A stretch of 35,494 nt of DNA from Candidatus Saccharimonadota bacterium (GCA_027357065.1 DAHVVZ010000009.1:1-35494); one strand, 5' to 3'; positions 10,375 through 23,119 are shown, counted from the stretch's first letter. A program made the numbers and translations. The notes: a model not told the origin generated them from the letters alone.

Positions 10375-10805
10375 TTATTTCTGGCGATGTCGACGATGCA
10401 GGTTTGCGACTTGCAGGCGTACCGCACTTCGATCGATTAAGGCCTGAGCGTGCTCCAAAGAAACCTGGTCTTTAGCTTCAGCATGCATGCGCTTAGCTCT
10501 TTCAAAAGCTTTTTGAGCCTCAGCTTCATTAATGCCTTCCGCAGCGTCAGCCTCGTCAACAATGACTCGCAAATTATTATGCTCAAACTCAATTACGCCG
10601 CCGTAGGTCGCGTAGTGATCCATTTGCCGGTCCATGTCATGCGGATTCTTGCGAACGCTAATCACGCCGGTAGTTGCAACACTAATTAGAGGCATGTGAT
10701 TTGGCAAAATGCCAATCTGCCCATCCAGGGTCGGCAATAGCACCTCATAGACATCACCCTCAAACATGGTGCCGGTTAATGTCACGAGTTTGAGATGAAA
10801 CATCA

Positions 10806-10806
<1 letters not shown>
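10375..10806 (-). CDS. atpC: F-type ATP synthase epsilon subunit
   Basis: FHLKLVTLTGTMFEGDVYEVLLPTLDGQIGILPNHMPLIS; operon position after beta. Confidence 0.93.
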
Positions 10807-13083
<2,277 letters not shown>

Positions 13084-13084
<1 letters not shown>

Positions 13085-14649
13085 TAGACACTCTCTTGCT
13101 TCTTTTTCTTAGTCTCAGCAACCGGCTCATAGGATGCCGCAATCGCTTTGCCGACACTTAGAATTGCTTCTTTTTGGCGCTCTTCAGGAAGCGCACCGCT
13201 ATTAATCTGCTCGATCATCTTGGAGTGCTTGGCTCTAAGCTCTCGAAGCAGCTCAGCTTCCGCCAGCTTAATCTTCTCCAAAGGCACTTTGTCTAACAGC
13301 CCAGTAGTAGTAACTAGAATTGCCGCGTACATCTCCCATAGCGCGTAAGGCGAGTACTGAGCCTGCTTTAGCAGCTCAGTTAAGCGCTGACCGCGTTCAA
13401 TACGGTTTCTGGTATCTTGATCAAGATCGGTCGAGAACTGGCTAAAGGAGGCCAATTCACGGAACTGCGCTAAGGCCAAACGTAGTCCACCGGCCACGTT
13501 CTTAATACCTTTAGTCTGAGCTGCTCCACCAACCCGGGAAACCGATAAACCAACCGATATAGCCGGACGGATCCCTTGATAGAACAAGTTTGTTTCCATG
13601 AAAATCTGACCGTCGGTAATCGAGATTACGTTAGTCGGAATGTAGGCCGAAATGTCACCGGCCTGAGTCTCGATGATTGGCAGGGCAGTTAATGAACCTC
13701 CTCCTAAATCGTCGCTCAGTTTTGCCGCCCGTTCCAGCAAGCGTGAATGCAGGTAAAAAACATCACCTGGGTAAGCTTCTCGTCCTGGTGGACGGCGCAA
13801 CAAAAGACTCATCTGCCGATAAGCAACAGCATGCTTGGATAAGTCATCATAAATTACCAAAGCGTGGGCTGAATTATCACGGTAGTACTCGCCCATGGCG
13901 CAGCCGGCATAAGGAGCCAAATACAGCAGCGCAGCTGGATCAGCAGGGGAGGTTGCAACGACAATCGTCTGTTCCATTACACCCTCACGTTTCAGTCTAT
14001 CTACTAAACGGGCGACTTTGCTCAACTTCTGACCAATGGCCACGTAAACGTTAATAACTCCGGTCTTTTGACGTTTTTGGTTAATCATCGTATCGACGAC
14101 AATAGCCGTTTTACCGGTCTGGCGATCGCCAATAATTAGCTCTCGCTGGCCACGTCCAATCGGGATCATCGCGTCAATGGCCATGATTCCAGTCATTAAC
14201 GGCTCATGAACGCTCTTACGATCAAGTACTCCAGGGGCCCGGCGTTCTACCCGGGCAGTCTGCTTGGTCTTAATCGGCTCACCGCCATCTAGCGGTCGAC
14301 CAAGCGGGTCAACCACCCGGCCAACTAATTCTGGGCCGACAGGTACTTCAAGCACCTTGCCGCTAAGTGAAGCCTTTGCGCCAGCCTTAACTTCGGTATC
14401 CTCGCCTAGAAGCACCGCGCCAATCTCGTCATCGCCCAAATTAAAAGCGAAAGCTGTAACTGGTTTACCGCTTAGGCCTTCAATATCTATCATTTCACTA
14501 AAGCCACAACGTCTAAGACCATAAATCCAGGCAATACCGTCACCAACCCGGGTGACAATACCGGCCTCTTCTATCTCCGGACGAGTTTTCAGCTCACTAA
14601 TTGCCCGGCGAATGTCTGAACTTAAATTTTGAATTGAAATCTCAGCCAC
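13084..14649 (-). CDS. atpA: F-type ATP synthase alpha subunit
   Basis: [47 protein letters not shown]. Confidence 0.98.
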
Positions 14650-15053
14650 TATTCTTCCTTTCCGTTAGTCATTAATTGTTTAAAGCGATTTAATTTACCC
14701 CTTAGAGTTAGATCTAACTGGGCGTTAGCAAACTCCAGCCGGACACCACCAATCAACGAAGAGTCATGCTTAGGGCTGACTATAACTTCGCGAGCTTTAG
14801 GATAGTGGACTAAAACCTGGCGCTTAATATCTTCTACGGCACGCGGATCAAGTTCATGAGCACTCACGGCAATCACTTCAACCACTCCGTGCTGGGCTCG
14901 GTCCTCCATGCAATCACGCATCAGTGAATCCAATTCATTGCTGCGCCGCTCACTCAGTAAATAGGCCGCAACTTCGTTAGCCAGCTTGTCGATGGGAGTT
15001 GTAAAGCTCAGCTCGGAAATAGCCGAGGCGATCTGTCTGCGCGCTACCTTCAT
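14649..15053 (-). CDS. atpH: F-type ATP synthase delta subunit
   Basis: Position between b and alpha; C-terminal [30 protein letters not shown]. Confidence 0.85.
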   Translation of the reverse strand: MKVARRQIASAISELSFTTPIDKLANEVAAYLLSERRSNELDSLMRDCMEDRAQHGVVEVIAVSAHELDPRAVEDIKRQVLVHYPKAREVIVSPKHDSSLIGGVRLEFANAQLDLTLRGKLNRFKQLMTNGKEE

Positions 15054-15580
15054 GTTTTAATCTGCTCCTTTAGGGCACGATTAATAAGCTCCGAATCCTT
15101 ACTCGAATCTACTTTTTCGCCAATTACAGCCTCAGTAGCATCTGTAACTAGGCCGGTTAGCTGACCTTCCAGCTTGCGCCAGGCCCGCTTGGTTTCCAGC
15201 AAGCCGCGATCGGCGGCGTCCTTAATAATTACCTCAGCCTTCACTCTGGCCTGATCTTCGGCCTCATGCACCATCTGTCTAGCGGTTGCCGATGCCTCAG
15301 AAAGTATCTTATCCGCTTTTTGACGAGTCTGCGTTAGGGTATGGTTCACCTTGGCTTCCAACTCATCCTTTTCTTTTTGCATCTGTTCGCCCAAAGTAAC
15401 ACCTTTTTCAATCGCCTCGCGCCGCTCATTAAGAACCTTCATGATTGGCTTAAAAGCCCACTTGCGAAGAATCAGTAGGGCGATAACAAAGGTAATTAAC
15501 TGAATTACAAAAGCAGACGCACTCAGCCCTAAGGCTCCTAGTCCAGTCGAACTGCCGAAGTTTTGTACCAATCCTATCAT
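15050..15580 (-). CDS. atpF: F-type ATP synthase b subunit
   Basis: N-terminal TM helix followed by a long charged coiled coil; operon position between c and delta. Confidence 0.9.
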   Translation of the reverse strand: MIGLVQNFGSSTGLGALGLSASAFVIQLITFVIALLILRKWAFKPIMKVLNERREAIEKGVTLGEQMQKEKDELEAKVNHTLTQTRQKADKILSEASATARQMVHEAEDQARVKAEVIIKDAADRGLLETKRAWRKLEGQLTGLVTDATEAVIGEKVDSSKDSELINRALKEQIKT

Positions 15581-15622
15581 TTTCTACTCTTCTATCTCTG
15601 TCCTTGATTATTATTAATACCC

Positions 15623-15862
15623 TTAAGCAATAAAGAACACTGAAGCAAATGCCAAAAGGGCATAAAGCTCAATGATCGCCACGAACACTAGAGCCTGTCC
15701 TAATAGTTTAGACTCCGGATTACGTCCGGTTGCTTGCAAGTAGCTACCGCCGACTACACCCATTCCAATGCTTGGCCCAATAAAGCCGCCGCCGATCATC
15801 AGCCCCTTGGCGATAGTCTGCATTGCTTGCGGTTGCGTTAATGTTGCTAGAATCGTTACCAT
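15623..15862 (-). CDS. atpE: F-type ATP synthase c subunit
   Basis: Two-TM 79-aa protein: GLMIGGGFIGPSIGMGVVGGSYLQATGRNPESKLL...AIIELYALLAFA. Confidence 0.95.
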   Translation of the reverse strand: MVTILATLTQPQAMQTIAKGLMIGGGFIGPSIGMGVVGGSYLQATGRNPESKLLGQALVFVAIIELYALLAFASVFFIA

Positions 15863-15922
15863 ACTTTCTCTCTTCTCCTTTAAATTGATTTAATTAACAA
15901 CTAATTTCACCCACCCTTATTT

Positions 15923-16762
15923 TCAAGCGTTCGCCTTAATTCTTTCAGGAAGCGCGGTCTCGGTCAAGCCGTCTTCAGTCTTAGCGTGTGCTGAACCATG
16001 GTTAACTGCAATCGCCAGATACATCGTGCCTAAAAGCACAAAAATAAAGGCCTGCAGAACATCGTCAAACAAATCAAGCAGGTAAAATGGGGCGGCCGTA
16101 AACGGAGCGATAACGTGCCCCAGCCAAGCAAAAACAACTACGATAATTTCAACGATCGATATATTTAAGAAAAGACGCAACGACAGGCTTATTACTCTTG
16201 TCAGGTCGGTCACCATCTCAATTAAGCCTAGGAAAATATAAAACGGATTTTTTAAACTGCCGACAAAAAAGTGGCTAAAGTATCCCTTTAATCCAACTTC
16301 GCGAATCGAGCTAGAGTACACCAGGCCCATCGTAATGACCGCCATCGCAAGAGTCGCGTTAAAGTCGGCTGTCAGCGGCCTAAGTAAGGCCGTGCCGTTA
16401 TAGGTGATAGGATCGCCAATACCCGGAATCAAACCCAGTAGGTTGTTAAATAAAATGAAAAAGAATAAGGGCACAAAGTAGAGCACGTACTTTTGAGCTC
16501 TGGCCTTCTCGTCAAAAGCGTCCTCAACGGTTCCGCCAATATACTCAGCAATCACTTCAATGAACTGGATAATACCGCCTTTGGGCTTAACCGTAATCCG
16601 ATGCGCTACCCAAATAAAGAGTACGATCATTACCAGTGTGCCAATCCAGCCAAATAAGACGGAATTGGTAATTGTTAGGTGCCAGATATGAAACAGACCT
16701 TGTGGTGCAATATGCACCGCCGGACCACTAGAGGCAAACACATGACTTAACCCAAATCTCAC
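15923..16762 (-). CDS. atpB: F-type ATP synthase a subunit
   Basis: NNLLGLIPGIGDPITYN; DLTRVISLSLRLFLNISIVEIIVVV (conserved Arg helix). Confidence 0.94.
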   Translation of the reverse strand: MRFGLSHVFASSGPAVHIAPQGLFHIWHLTITNSVLFGWIGTLVMIVLFIWVAHRITVKPKGGIIQFIEVIAEYIGGTVEDAFDEKARAQKYVLYFVPLFFFILFNNLLGLIPGIGDPITYNGTALLRPLTADFNATLAMAVITMGLVYSSSIREVGLKGYFSHFFVGSLKNPFYIFLGLIEMVTDLTRVISLSLRLFLNISIVEIIVVVFAWLGHVIAPFTAAPFYLLDLFDDVLQAFIFVLLGTMYLAIAVNHGSAHAKTEDGLTETALPERIKANA

Positions 16763-17058
16763 TTCTTCTCCTTAGGATTACTCAGACTAAAATTTCCATA
16801 TGCCGCAAGCATCCGCTTAATGACCAGGTAGGTGCCGAACATCGCAATAATAAAGCCGCTAATTGTCAGCCAAGGGGTCGTGTGCCAGTGCTTATCTAGC
16901 TCGACGCCGCCAATGATTGGCACTAGTACGACAATTGCCATTTGCCAGCTCATATCTAAAACAGCGCCCAAAAACAAGCTCATGGCCGTCTTTCTAGTAC
17001 GCTCTTCTTGCGCCTGATCTACTTTGGCCGGTTGCTTACCGGTCATCTCGCTCGACAT
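16759..17058 (-). CDS. AtpI-like / putative F0F1-ATPase accessory membrane protein
   Basis: Two predicted TM segments, first gene of the atp operon, overlaps atpB start. Confidence 0.7.
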   Translation of the reverse strand: MSSEMTGKQPAKVDQAQEERTRKTAMSLFLGAVLDMSWQMAIVVLVPIIGGVELDKHWHTTPWLTISGFIIAMFGTYLVIKRMLAAYGNFSLSNPKEKK

Positions 17059-17155
17059 TTCTTAAATTGTAACAGATATCCGCTAAACGTTACAAAATAA
17101 TAGCTTTCTTTAGTCCTTCAGCAAAAATTCAATTTTATGTATAATATTACTTGCT

Positions 17156-17419
17156 ATGGCAGACGATAAAGATAAGACAGTTACAATTTACACAGCTACT
17201 TGGTGTGCCTTTTGCCACGCTGCAAAGCAATACCTGGATCAAAAAGGCATTAAGTATACTGATTTAGATGTTGAGAGCGATCCGGCTAACGGAACAGCCG
17301 CCGTTGAAAAAAGTGGCCAGCGCGGTATACCTGTATTAGATATCGGCGGTGACATCATTATTGGATTCGATCGACCACGAATTGACTCAGCTCTTGCGGC
17401 ACACGGTTTAGCAGCCTGA
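17156..17419 (+). CDS. Glutaredoxin family protein
   Basis: TIYTATWCAFCHAAKQYLDQKGIKYTDLDVESD; GIPVLDIGG. Confidence 0.92.
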   Translation: MADDKDKTVTIYTATWCAFCHAAKQYLDQKGIKYTDLDVESDPANGTAAVEKSGQRGIPVLDIGGDIIIGFDRPRIDSALAAHGLAA

Positions 17420-17495
17420 TTCTCGATACTTAGTTAGAATTTCAACAGAACCTCTAGATGGTGGAGTGTTAGTATGCAGCTACTAAGGAGGGCAG

Positions 17496-17996
17496 ATGTC
17501 TAGCGAGAATAACTTTGAGGTAAAATTTACGACCGGCGCGGTATTGAAAGTACTGAAAGAGACTCCGGAAGCTGCCGAGTTGGCACTCGATGAACTTAGG
17601 CGTGACCCGATGAACGTTGAAGACAACGAACGTTTAAATGAGGTCGAACAAAACCACGGTACCGACGTATTGGAGTACTATAACTTTTTCTTTCAGGTCA
17701 TAAATGATTCTCGAGCTTTCTTTGAAATCGATTTTGAACCTAGCGTAGACGATGCCGTTGCTAGAGATACTACTCAAAAAGGCGTTGAAGCGGAGATTAT
17801 TAGCAAATTTAACAGCCAAAACTTCAGTGAGGACTTAACTCCGGCAATTGTCATTTCCCGCTCTAAACGAGCCCATATGCTCATGTGGGTCGCAAGATTA
17901 GAAATTGAAGCTAAGTTAAAGAACCCTGGAGTTAATCCAAAGCCAAGCGAGGCGGAAGAGAAAGCCGAAGATTTAGAGCTAGTAGTGCGGCAGTAG
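17496..17996 (+). CDS. Uncharacterised acidic protein
   Basis: 166-aa ORF with RBS-like aaggagg upstream; no family recognised. Confidence 0.65.
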   Translation: MSSENNFEVKFTTGAVLKVLKETPEAAELALDELRRDPMNVEDNERLNEVEQNHGTDVLEYYNFFFQVINDSRAFFEIDFEPSVDDAVARDTTQKGVEAEIISKFNSQNFSEDLTPAIVISRSKRAHMLMWVARLEIEAKLKNPGVNPKPSEAEEKAEDLELVVRQ

Positions 17997-18031
17997 TTAC
18001 CCGCTCAGCGTATAATGCCCAGTAACAAACT

Positions 18032-18601
18032 ATGGCATTTGAGGGATACAAAACCAAAGACTCGGTAGTCGTCGTGTTTACCGGCGAAGGCAAGGGAAAG
18101 ACCAGCGCTTCAGTCGGCCTAATGGCCAGAGCTTTGGGCAATGATTGGCGAGTGGCCTTCATTCAATTTATTAAGCACTGGGAAGTTAGCGAGCACAGCT
18201 TTATCAGACAAATCCAGCCACTCTATGGAAATAAGTTATTTTTCTATAAGGGTGGCCGCGGTTTTTATAACGCCAAGGATCTGAGCGCTAAAGACGTAAC
18301 CCCGGAAGAACATCGGCTGGCCGCCGAACTAACACTTGAAACCGCCATAAAATGCGCAAGCTCCGGCGACTACGATTTAGTAATCTGCGATGAGATCAAT
18401 AACGCCGTGAACGATGGTTTACTTAAAATTAGTGACCTTAAGCAATTAATAACCAAGCGCCATCCTAAAACCAGTCTTTGTCTAACCGGACGCAACTTTA
18501 AACCTGAGCTGCTGAAGCTTGTAGACATTGCAACTGAAATGAAAAAGATAACCCATCATTTTGACAAACACTATCTAGCCAACAAAGGTATAGATTATTA
18601 A
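18032..18601 (+). CDS. Cob(I)alamin adenosyltransferase (CobO/BtuR-like) family P-loop protein
   Basis: VVVFTGEGKGKTSASVGLMARALG ... VAFIQFIK ... LVICDEINNAVNDGLL ... SLCLTGRN. Confidence 0.88.
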   Translation: MAFEGYKTKDSVVVVFTGEGKGKTSASVGLMARALGNDWRVAFIQFIKHWEVSEHSFIRQIQPLYGNKLFFYKGGRGFYNAKDLSAKDVTPEEHRLAAELTLETAIKCASSGDYDLVICDEINNAVNDGLLKISDLKQLITKRHPKTSLCLTGRNFKPELLKLVDIATEMKKITHHFDKHYLANKGIDY

Positions 18602-18660
18602 GTCGGGTAATGCTAAGCTTCACTAGAAGATAAGAGACAACTCGTTTTGTCAAGCAGCGC

Positions 18661-19620
18661 ATGGTTGAGGATTTAAGCAAAGTACGGCACGCCACAGCTC
18701 TAATCAATCCGGTTAGCAGCTCTAAAAGACGTGGCCAAAAACGGCTGCAGCGCTTAATCGAAGTTTCGCCCTTCGAAATCTCTCCCGTCACAACCTCCAA
18801 GGACGACGCGACCACCAAAGAACTCATTCGCGCCTCTTTAGAGAACAGCGACTTGTTGTTAATCATATCTGGAGACGGCACGTTTAATACCGTAGTACGG
18901 ACCATAATTTCCAACAATCTATCTGAAAAAGCCAAAACCACTCCAATTTGGAGTTTAGGCGGCGGTAATGCTGAAGACGGTACTAAAGCAACGCACAGTA
19001 AGCTGTCCTTACGCCATCCGGAAATGGCTCTAAACAACGGCCGGATTGTCGAAACCCGTCCGATTCGTTTCGATATAACCCTCCCGAATGATGAGCACGA
19101 GATGTATCCGGCGGCCTTTTATGCCACCCTTGGCGCTTCCGCCTTGGTAGCCAGCAATGAATTTTTAAACCGTGAGACATACCGTCGCAGCTTACTAGCT
19201 AAATTTACGCTCAGTCGCTCCTTAAGCGAGCTGCCGATAGGGATTTACGGCTTGCTCAGCTCGCCGCGCAGTTTAATCCGTTCCGAAAATGGTACTCAGG
19301 AACTCTATGATTTTGGCTATGTTAATACCCGAATCATGGCCAAGTATCTACGCTTCCCAACCGATCTAACCAAGGCGGAGCTCTTCCGTTATCAGGTCCC
19401 TACACAGCACGACTTGTTGCGCCATATCTCAAAAAGTGTAATCTGCGGCCAACCAGGCGGTGAATACATAAGCCAAGATCAAGAAGATTCATTTGTCGTT
19501 GAGCAGGACATTCTGGCTCAGTTTGATGGTGAAGCCAGAAAAATTCCTGCGCAAAGCCAGATACGCGTCAGTATTCATGATCAGCCATTGCACTTAGTGG
19601 TCACTAAACCCAATCTTTAA
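18661..19620 (+). CDS. Diacylglycerol kinase/LCB5-family lipid kinase-like protein
   Basis: ALINPVSSSKRRG, LLLIISGDGTFNTVVR, IWSLGGGNAEDGTKATHS. Confidence 0.8.
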   Translation: MVEDLSKVRHATALINPVSSSKRRGQKRLQRLIEVSPFEISPVTTSKDDATTKELIRASLENSDLLLIISGDGTFNTVVRTIISNNLSEKAKTTPIWSLGGGNAEDGTKATHSKLSLRHPEMALNNGRIVETRPIRFDITLPNDEHEMYPAAFYATLGASALVASNEFLNRETYRRSLLAKFTLSRSLSELPIGIYGLLSSPRSLIRSENGTQELYDFGYVNTRIMAKYLRFPTDLTKAELFRYQVPTQHDLLRHISKSVICGQPGGEYISQDQEDSFVVEQDILAQFDGEARKIPAQSQIRVSIHDQPLHLVVTKPNL

Positions 19621-20501
19621 GAAACGTTAGTTGTCGGGTCGGCCCGAGCCGGCCGGTGACTGTTAAGCCAGAAGGTACGCAACGAAAAGCTATCGGTAAC
19701 TCGATCATACCCTAAAAAGAACAGGTGAGCCGGGGCATAAAGCACCCAGCATAAAATAACTACCGGGTAAATAAAGCGCAGATACTTTAACCCATGAACC
19801 GAGTAGGAGCGCGGGCTAACTAGTGAATAGCGGACATAATCGCTAAAACTGCCCCCGACGCGGCGAATCGATACGCCGGCCACCAACTGATCGTCATAAG
19901 CCACCTTATATCCTTCGAGCTGGAGATGAATTGCTAGATCAATATCTTCATGGATACCATTTTTAGCGCACAAAGTATCCTTAACCCCTGTCCAAGCAGT
20001 ATTGCGGATCGCCATGTTTGAGCCGTACAGAAATAGATGCTTAGATAGGTGCTTGGCCAGAAACTTCCGGATCTGATGATCTATCTGATTAGCCGTTTTA
20101 GTAAGCTTAATGTCGTAATAATCCGGGGGTCCGGAAACTGCAGCCAGCTCGGGATTGTTATTAAAAAGACTGACAATCTGATCAATCCAGCCGTCGTAGA
20201 GCAGGGTATCGGCATCAATGCGTGCGAAAATGTCACCTCGAGCCGCATCAAAGCCACTGCTGCGAGCGTGCACTACACCTTGTTTACTTTCGCTAATCAA
20301 CCTAACGAAGCTAAAACTGCTTGCAATGTCCCGAGTTTGATCGTTGGAGTTATTGTCTACGACAATCACCTCAAAAGGTTTAACAGACAGCTCTTCAATC
20401 GTTCTTAAACAGACCAGCAGGCTTTCGCCGTCGTTGTATACTGGGATAATAATGCTGACTTTAAGATTTTTCTTCATTAACAACGATTTATTATATGCCA
20501 C
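19617..20501 (-). CDS. Family 2 glycosyltransferase
   Basis: VSIIIPVYNDGESLLVCLRTIEEL, VIVVDNNSNDQT, DIFARIDADTLLYDGW. Confidence 0.92.
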   Translation of the reverse strand: MAYNKSLLMKKNLKVSIIIPVYNDGESLLVCLRTIEELSVKPFEVIVVDNNSNDQTRDIASSFSFVRLISESKQGVVHARSSGFDAARGDIFARIDADTLLYDGWIDQIVSLFNNNPELAAVSGPPDYYDIKLTKTANQIDHQIRKFLAKHLSKHLFLYGSNMAIRNTAWTGVKDTLCAKNGIHEDIDLAIHLQLEGYKVAYDDQLVAGVSIRRVGGSFSDYVRYSLVSPRSYSVHGLKYLRFIYPVVILCWVLYAPAHLFFLGYDRVTDSFSLRTFWLNSHRPARADPTTNVS

Positions 20502-21643
20502 TAGCTACTGAATCCTACGCCTCCAAGCTGAAAAAGTACTGGCTATTTTTGTGCGGCATTCCACTGCGCTACTGGCGACGCGGTTGGCCACAAAAACTAG
20601 TAGTGATCTTAATAGTCTTAATCTTCTTAATAATGTCGACGATGGCCGGAATTGGTGAATACTATATTTCCACGCAAGCCAACATTCCTCTAACTTACGG
20701 CGTTACTTTTATCCCGGATTATGCTCAAAGTTTAGGTGTAAACCCTGAGCAAACAATGCAAGCCTTGCTAAATATTGGCGTACGTCAGTTTCGTCTGACC
20801 AGCTACTGGAGCGATATTCAACCAAGCAAAAACGTCTATGACTTTAGCCAGCTGGACTGGGAGATGAAACTTGCGGACCAGTACCATGCCAAGATTATTT
20901 TAACTGTTGGCCTGCGTCAACCACGTTGGCCGGAATGTCACCCGCCGTCCTGGGTCAATACCGCTGCGCCAATGAGCACCTGGGAGCCCCAACTGCTGAG
21001 TTTCATGAGCAGTGTCATCAACAGATACAAGACGAATCCGGCTTTGGAAGCCTGGCAGTTGGAAAACGAATACTTCCTAAAGGGATTTGGCGACTGCACT
21101 AACTTTAGCCGCACTAGACTGGTTACCGAGTATAGCTTACTCAAACGTCTCGATCCAAGACATCCAATCATTGTTAACCGCAGTAATAACGCTCTAGGCA
21201 TTCCGACAGGATCTCCGACACCGACTTTTTATGGAATCTCCATATACAAGCGAGTCTGGGACGCGAATGTTACCCACCGCTACATCGAGTACCCGTTTCC
21301 AGGCTGGTTTTATGCCTTCCTAGCCGGCACTCAGGAAATCTACCAAGGAAAAAACATGATCATTGACGAGCTGCAAGCGGAAGCCTGGCCACCTAACGGT
21401 CAACCGATTCCGCAAACCTCCCTGGCCGAACAAAATAAATCTCTCTCTCCGGCAATGCTTAAAGGACGCTTCGCATTTGGCAAATCTACCGGTATGAAAG
21501 ACATCATTATGTGGGGAGCGGAGTACTGGTACTACAGGCTGGTCGTGCTTCACGATCCGTCGCTATGGAACATTGCGAAACAAGAGTTTAAAAGCAACAA
21601 CTACCATGACGGAGAATATCTGCTCTCTCATCCTAACCTGTAA
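20495..21643 (+). CDS. Membrane-anchored TIM-barrel glycoside hydrolase-like protein
   Basis: N-terminal TM helix; IRQFRLTSYWSDIQPSKNVYDFSQLDW, LEAWQLENEYF, MIIDELQAEAWP. Confidence 0.75.
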   Translation: MPLATESYASKLKKYWLFLCGIPLRYWRRGWPQKLVVILIVLIFLIMSTMAGIGEYYISTQANIPLTYGVTFIPDYAQSLGVNPEQTMQALLNIGVRQFRLTSYWSDIQPSKNVYDFSQLDWEMKLADQYHAKIILTVGLRQPRWPECHPPSWVNTAAPMSTWEPQLLSFMSSVINRYKTNPALEAWQLENEYFLKGFGDCTNFSRTRLVTEYSLLKRLDPRHPIIVNRSNNALGIPTGSPTPTFYGISIYKRVWDANVTHRYIEYPFPGWFYAFLAGTQEIYQGKNMIIDELQAEAWPPNGQPIPQTSLAEQNKSLSPAMLKGRFAFGKSTGMKDIIMWGAEYWYYRLVVLHDPSLWNIAKQEFKSNNYHDGEYLLSHPNL

Positions 21644-21661
21644 TAGGCTATAGTTTAAGCT

Positions 21662-22123
21662 ATGGCTAAAGCCAAGAAGACAACCAAATCAATAATTAAC
21701 CGTAGAGCCCGTTATGACTATCAAATCGGCGATACTTTAATCGTGGGCTTGGAACTAACTGGCGCCGAGACTAAAGCCCTCCGCTTAGGGCACGGAAACT
21801 TGACCGGGTCATACGTAACTATTAAGGATAATCAGCTATACCTAATTAACGGCACGATTAGCGGCACCAGCGCAATCCATATTAAAGACGAGGACCAGAC
21901 ACGTACCAGAAGATTACTAGCTAAGCGTAGGGAAATAGACCGCCTCATCCAGACCAAGCACCAAGGCCAGACCATCATCCCGCTCGAAATTCTAACCCAA
22001 GGCAGATACATTAAACTCAAAATCGCCACCGCTCAGGGCAAAAAACACTACGATAAGCGCGAAACTTTAAAACAGCGCAGCGCCAAACGACAAATAGAGA
22101 CAAAACTCAAATTTAAACGCTAG
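21662..22123 (+). CDS. smpB: SsrA-binding protein
   Basis: NRRARYDYQIGDTLIVGLELTGAETKALRLGHGNLTGSYV... GKKHYDKRETLKQRSAKRQIE. Confidence 0.95.
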   Translation: MAKAKKTTKSIINRRARYDYQIGDTLIVGLELTGAETKALRLGHGNLTGSYVTIKDNQLYLINGTISGTSAIHIKDEDQTRTRRLLAKRREIDRLIQTKHQGQTIIPLEILTQGRYIKLKIATAQGKKHYDKRETLKQRSAKRQIETKLKFKR

Positions 22124-22198
22124 AACCATCAATCATTTGCTCGCCAGATGGATGTTCAGTTATAATCGACCTGTTCAGTCGCCAACAGATCCATTTAT

Positions 22199-22273
22199 TC
22201 CGGGGTAGCTCAACGGTAGAGCGGGACGCTGTTAACGTCTAGGTTGCTGGTTCGAATCCAGTCCCCGGAGCCA
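22199..22273 (+). tRNA. tRNA-Asn (anticodon GTT), CCA encoded
   Basis: Acceptor TCCGGGG/CCCCGGA, anticodon loop CTGTTAA, T arm CTGGTTCGAATCCAG, discriminator G then CCA. Confidence 0.95.
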
Positions 22274-22337
22274 TGACTTGTGTTAAAGGTGTTTTGATTA
22301 TATAATATATCCTATCACGTCTGTTATTTCAGAAATT

Positions 22338-22370
22338 TAAGTTGCTTATTACGTAGGCAACTTATTTTTT
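22338..22370. terminator. Intrinsic terminator
   Basis: Perfect 8-bp inverted repeat taagttgc / gcaactta followed by ttttttattt. Confidence 0.7.
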
Positions 22371-22440
22371 ATTTGTAGCAAGCGCGCATCTGATATTCCA
22401 GTTCTAGACCGGAATACGTTCGAAGCCCGACTTATCCGCC

Positions 22441-22788
22441 TTATCCTCGCAGTTTTCGTATACGCTCTCTTACTGACTCCTGATATTGAGCAGGGTTTTG
22501 CATCTGGTGATAAGCACGAACTGCTATAACCTCAAAACGGTTATCATCCACTAGATATATAATCGCTACTTTGTGGTTTTCCATTTGGACTTTACGAATG
22601 TCTGGATCATCTGTAAACACAGCATTAGACCTTGGCAGGATTTCCAAGTTTGACACAGTCTCCATCGCTTCATCAAAAAACTTTGTGGCCGATTCGGCAT
22701 CTACCAGCTCTTCATAAAATGCCATAAGCTCGGCAATATCATTCTCTGCATCTTCTGTAAGATTTACGCTATACTTTTGCACCAGCAA
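22441..22788 (-). CDS. RelE/ParE-family toxin
   Basis: KYSVNLTEDAENDIAELMAFYEE ... IRKVQMENHKVAIIYLVDDNRFEVIAVRAYHQMQNP. Confidence 0.85.
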   Translation of the reverse strand: MLVQKYSVNLTEDAENDIAELMAFYEELVDAESATKFFDEAMETVSNLEILPRSNAVFTDDPDIRKVQMENHKVAIIYLVDDNRFEVIAVRAYHQMQNPAQYQESVRERIRKLRG

Positions 22789-22936
22789 GCTCCTGATATT
22801 TTTTTAAAATATCTTGCTTGGCTTTGCTAAGGTGTATACGATTTTTAGGATTTTTAGCAAGCTTAATGCGTCTTTCCAGCTCAAGCCGGAACTCTGGGCT
22901 TTTTTCATCTACATTAATAACTTTGCTTCTTTTCAT
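22769..22936 (-). CDS. Small antitoxin partner of the RelE/ParE toxin (below the ORF-track cutoff)
   Basis: 55-aa ORF MKRSKVINVDEKSPEFRLELERRIKLAKNPKNRIHLSKAKQDILKKYQELAGAKV*; its 3' end overlaps the toxin start. Confidence 0.75.
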   Translation of the reverse strand: MKRSKVINVDEKSPEFRLELERRIKLAKNPKNRIHLSKAKQDILKKYQELAGAKV

Positions 22937-22980
22937 GGTTTTATTGTATCACATTTGCCACATAAAATATACGCCAAACC

Positions 22981-23068
22981 TTGACAATTTACAGGGGTAA
23001 GGTAAAGTAAGGCGAGCCTAAAATTCAGGTGGTAGAAACGTCTGGTTCGAATCCAGTTCCCGGAGCCA
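22981..23068 (+). repeat. att-like module R2: 63-nt upstream block plus tRNA-Asn 3' tail (25 nt incl. CCA)
   Basis: TTGACAATTTACAGGGGTAAGGTAAAGTAAGGCGAGCCTAAAATTCAGGTGGTAGAAACGTCTGGTTCGAATCCAGTTCCCGGAGCCA; last 25 nt match the tRNA-Asn 3' end with one mismatch. Confidence 0.9.
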
Positions 23069-23119
23069 AGCATAAGCACTTTAGCGAAACCTAATTCGAT
23101 CTACTTGCATTTTCGCTTA

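Noticed and set aside
21662-22273. tmRNA next to smpB
   Set aside because: The RNA downstream of smpB folds as a normal 75-nt tRNA-Asn; no tag-peptide region or split tRNA-like domain seen.
22981-23068. Second tRNA gene (also considered at 30495-30580 and 33271-33358)
   Set aside because: T arm and CCA tail are present, but no 5' acceptor strand (TCCGGG-like), D arm or anticodon arm can be assembled upstream.
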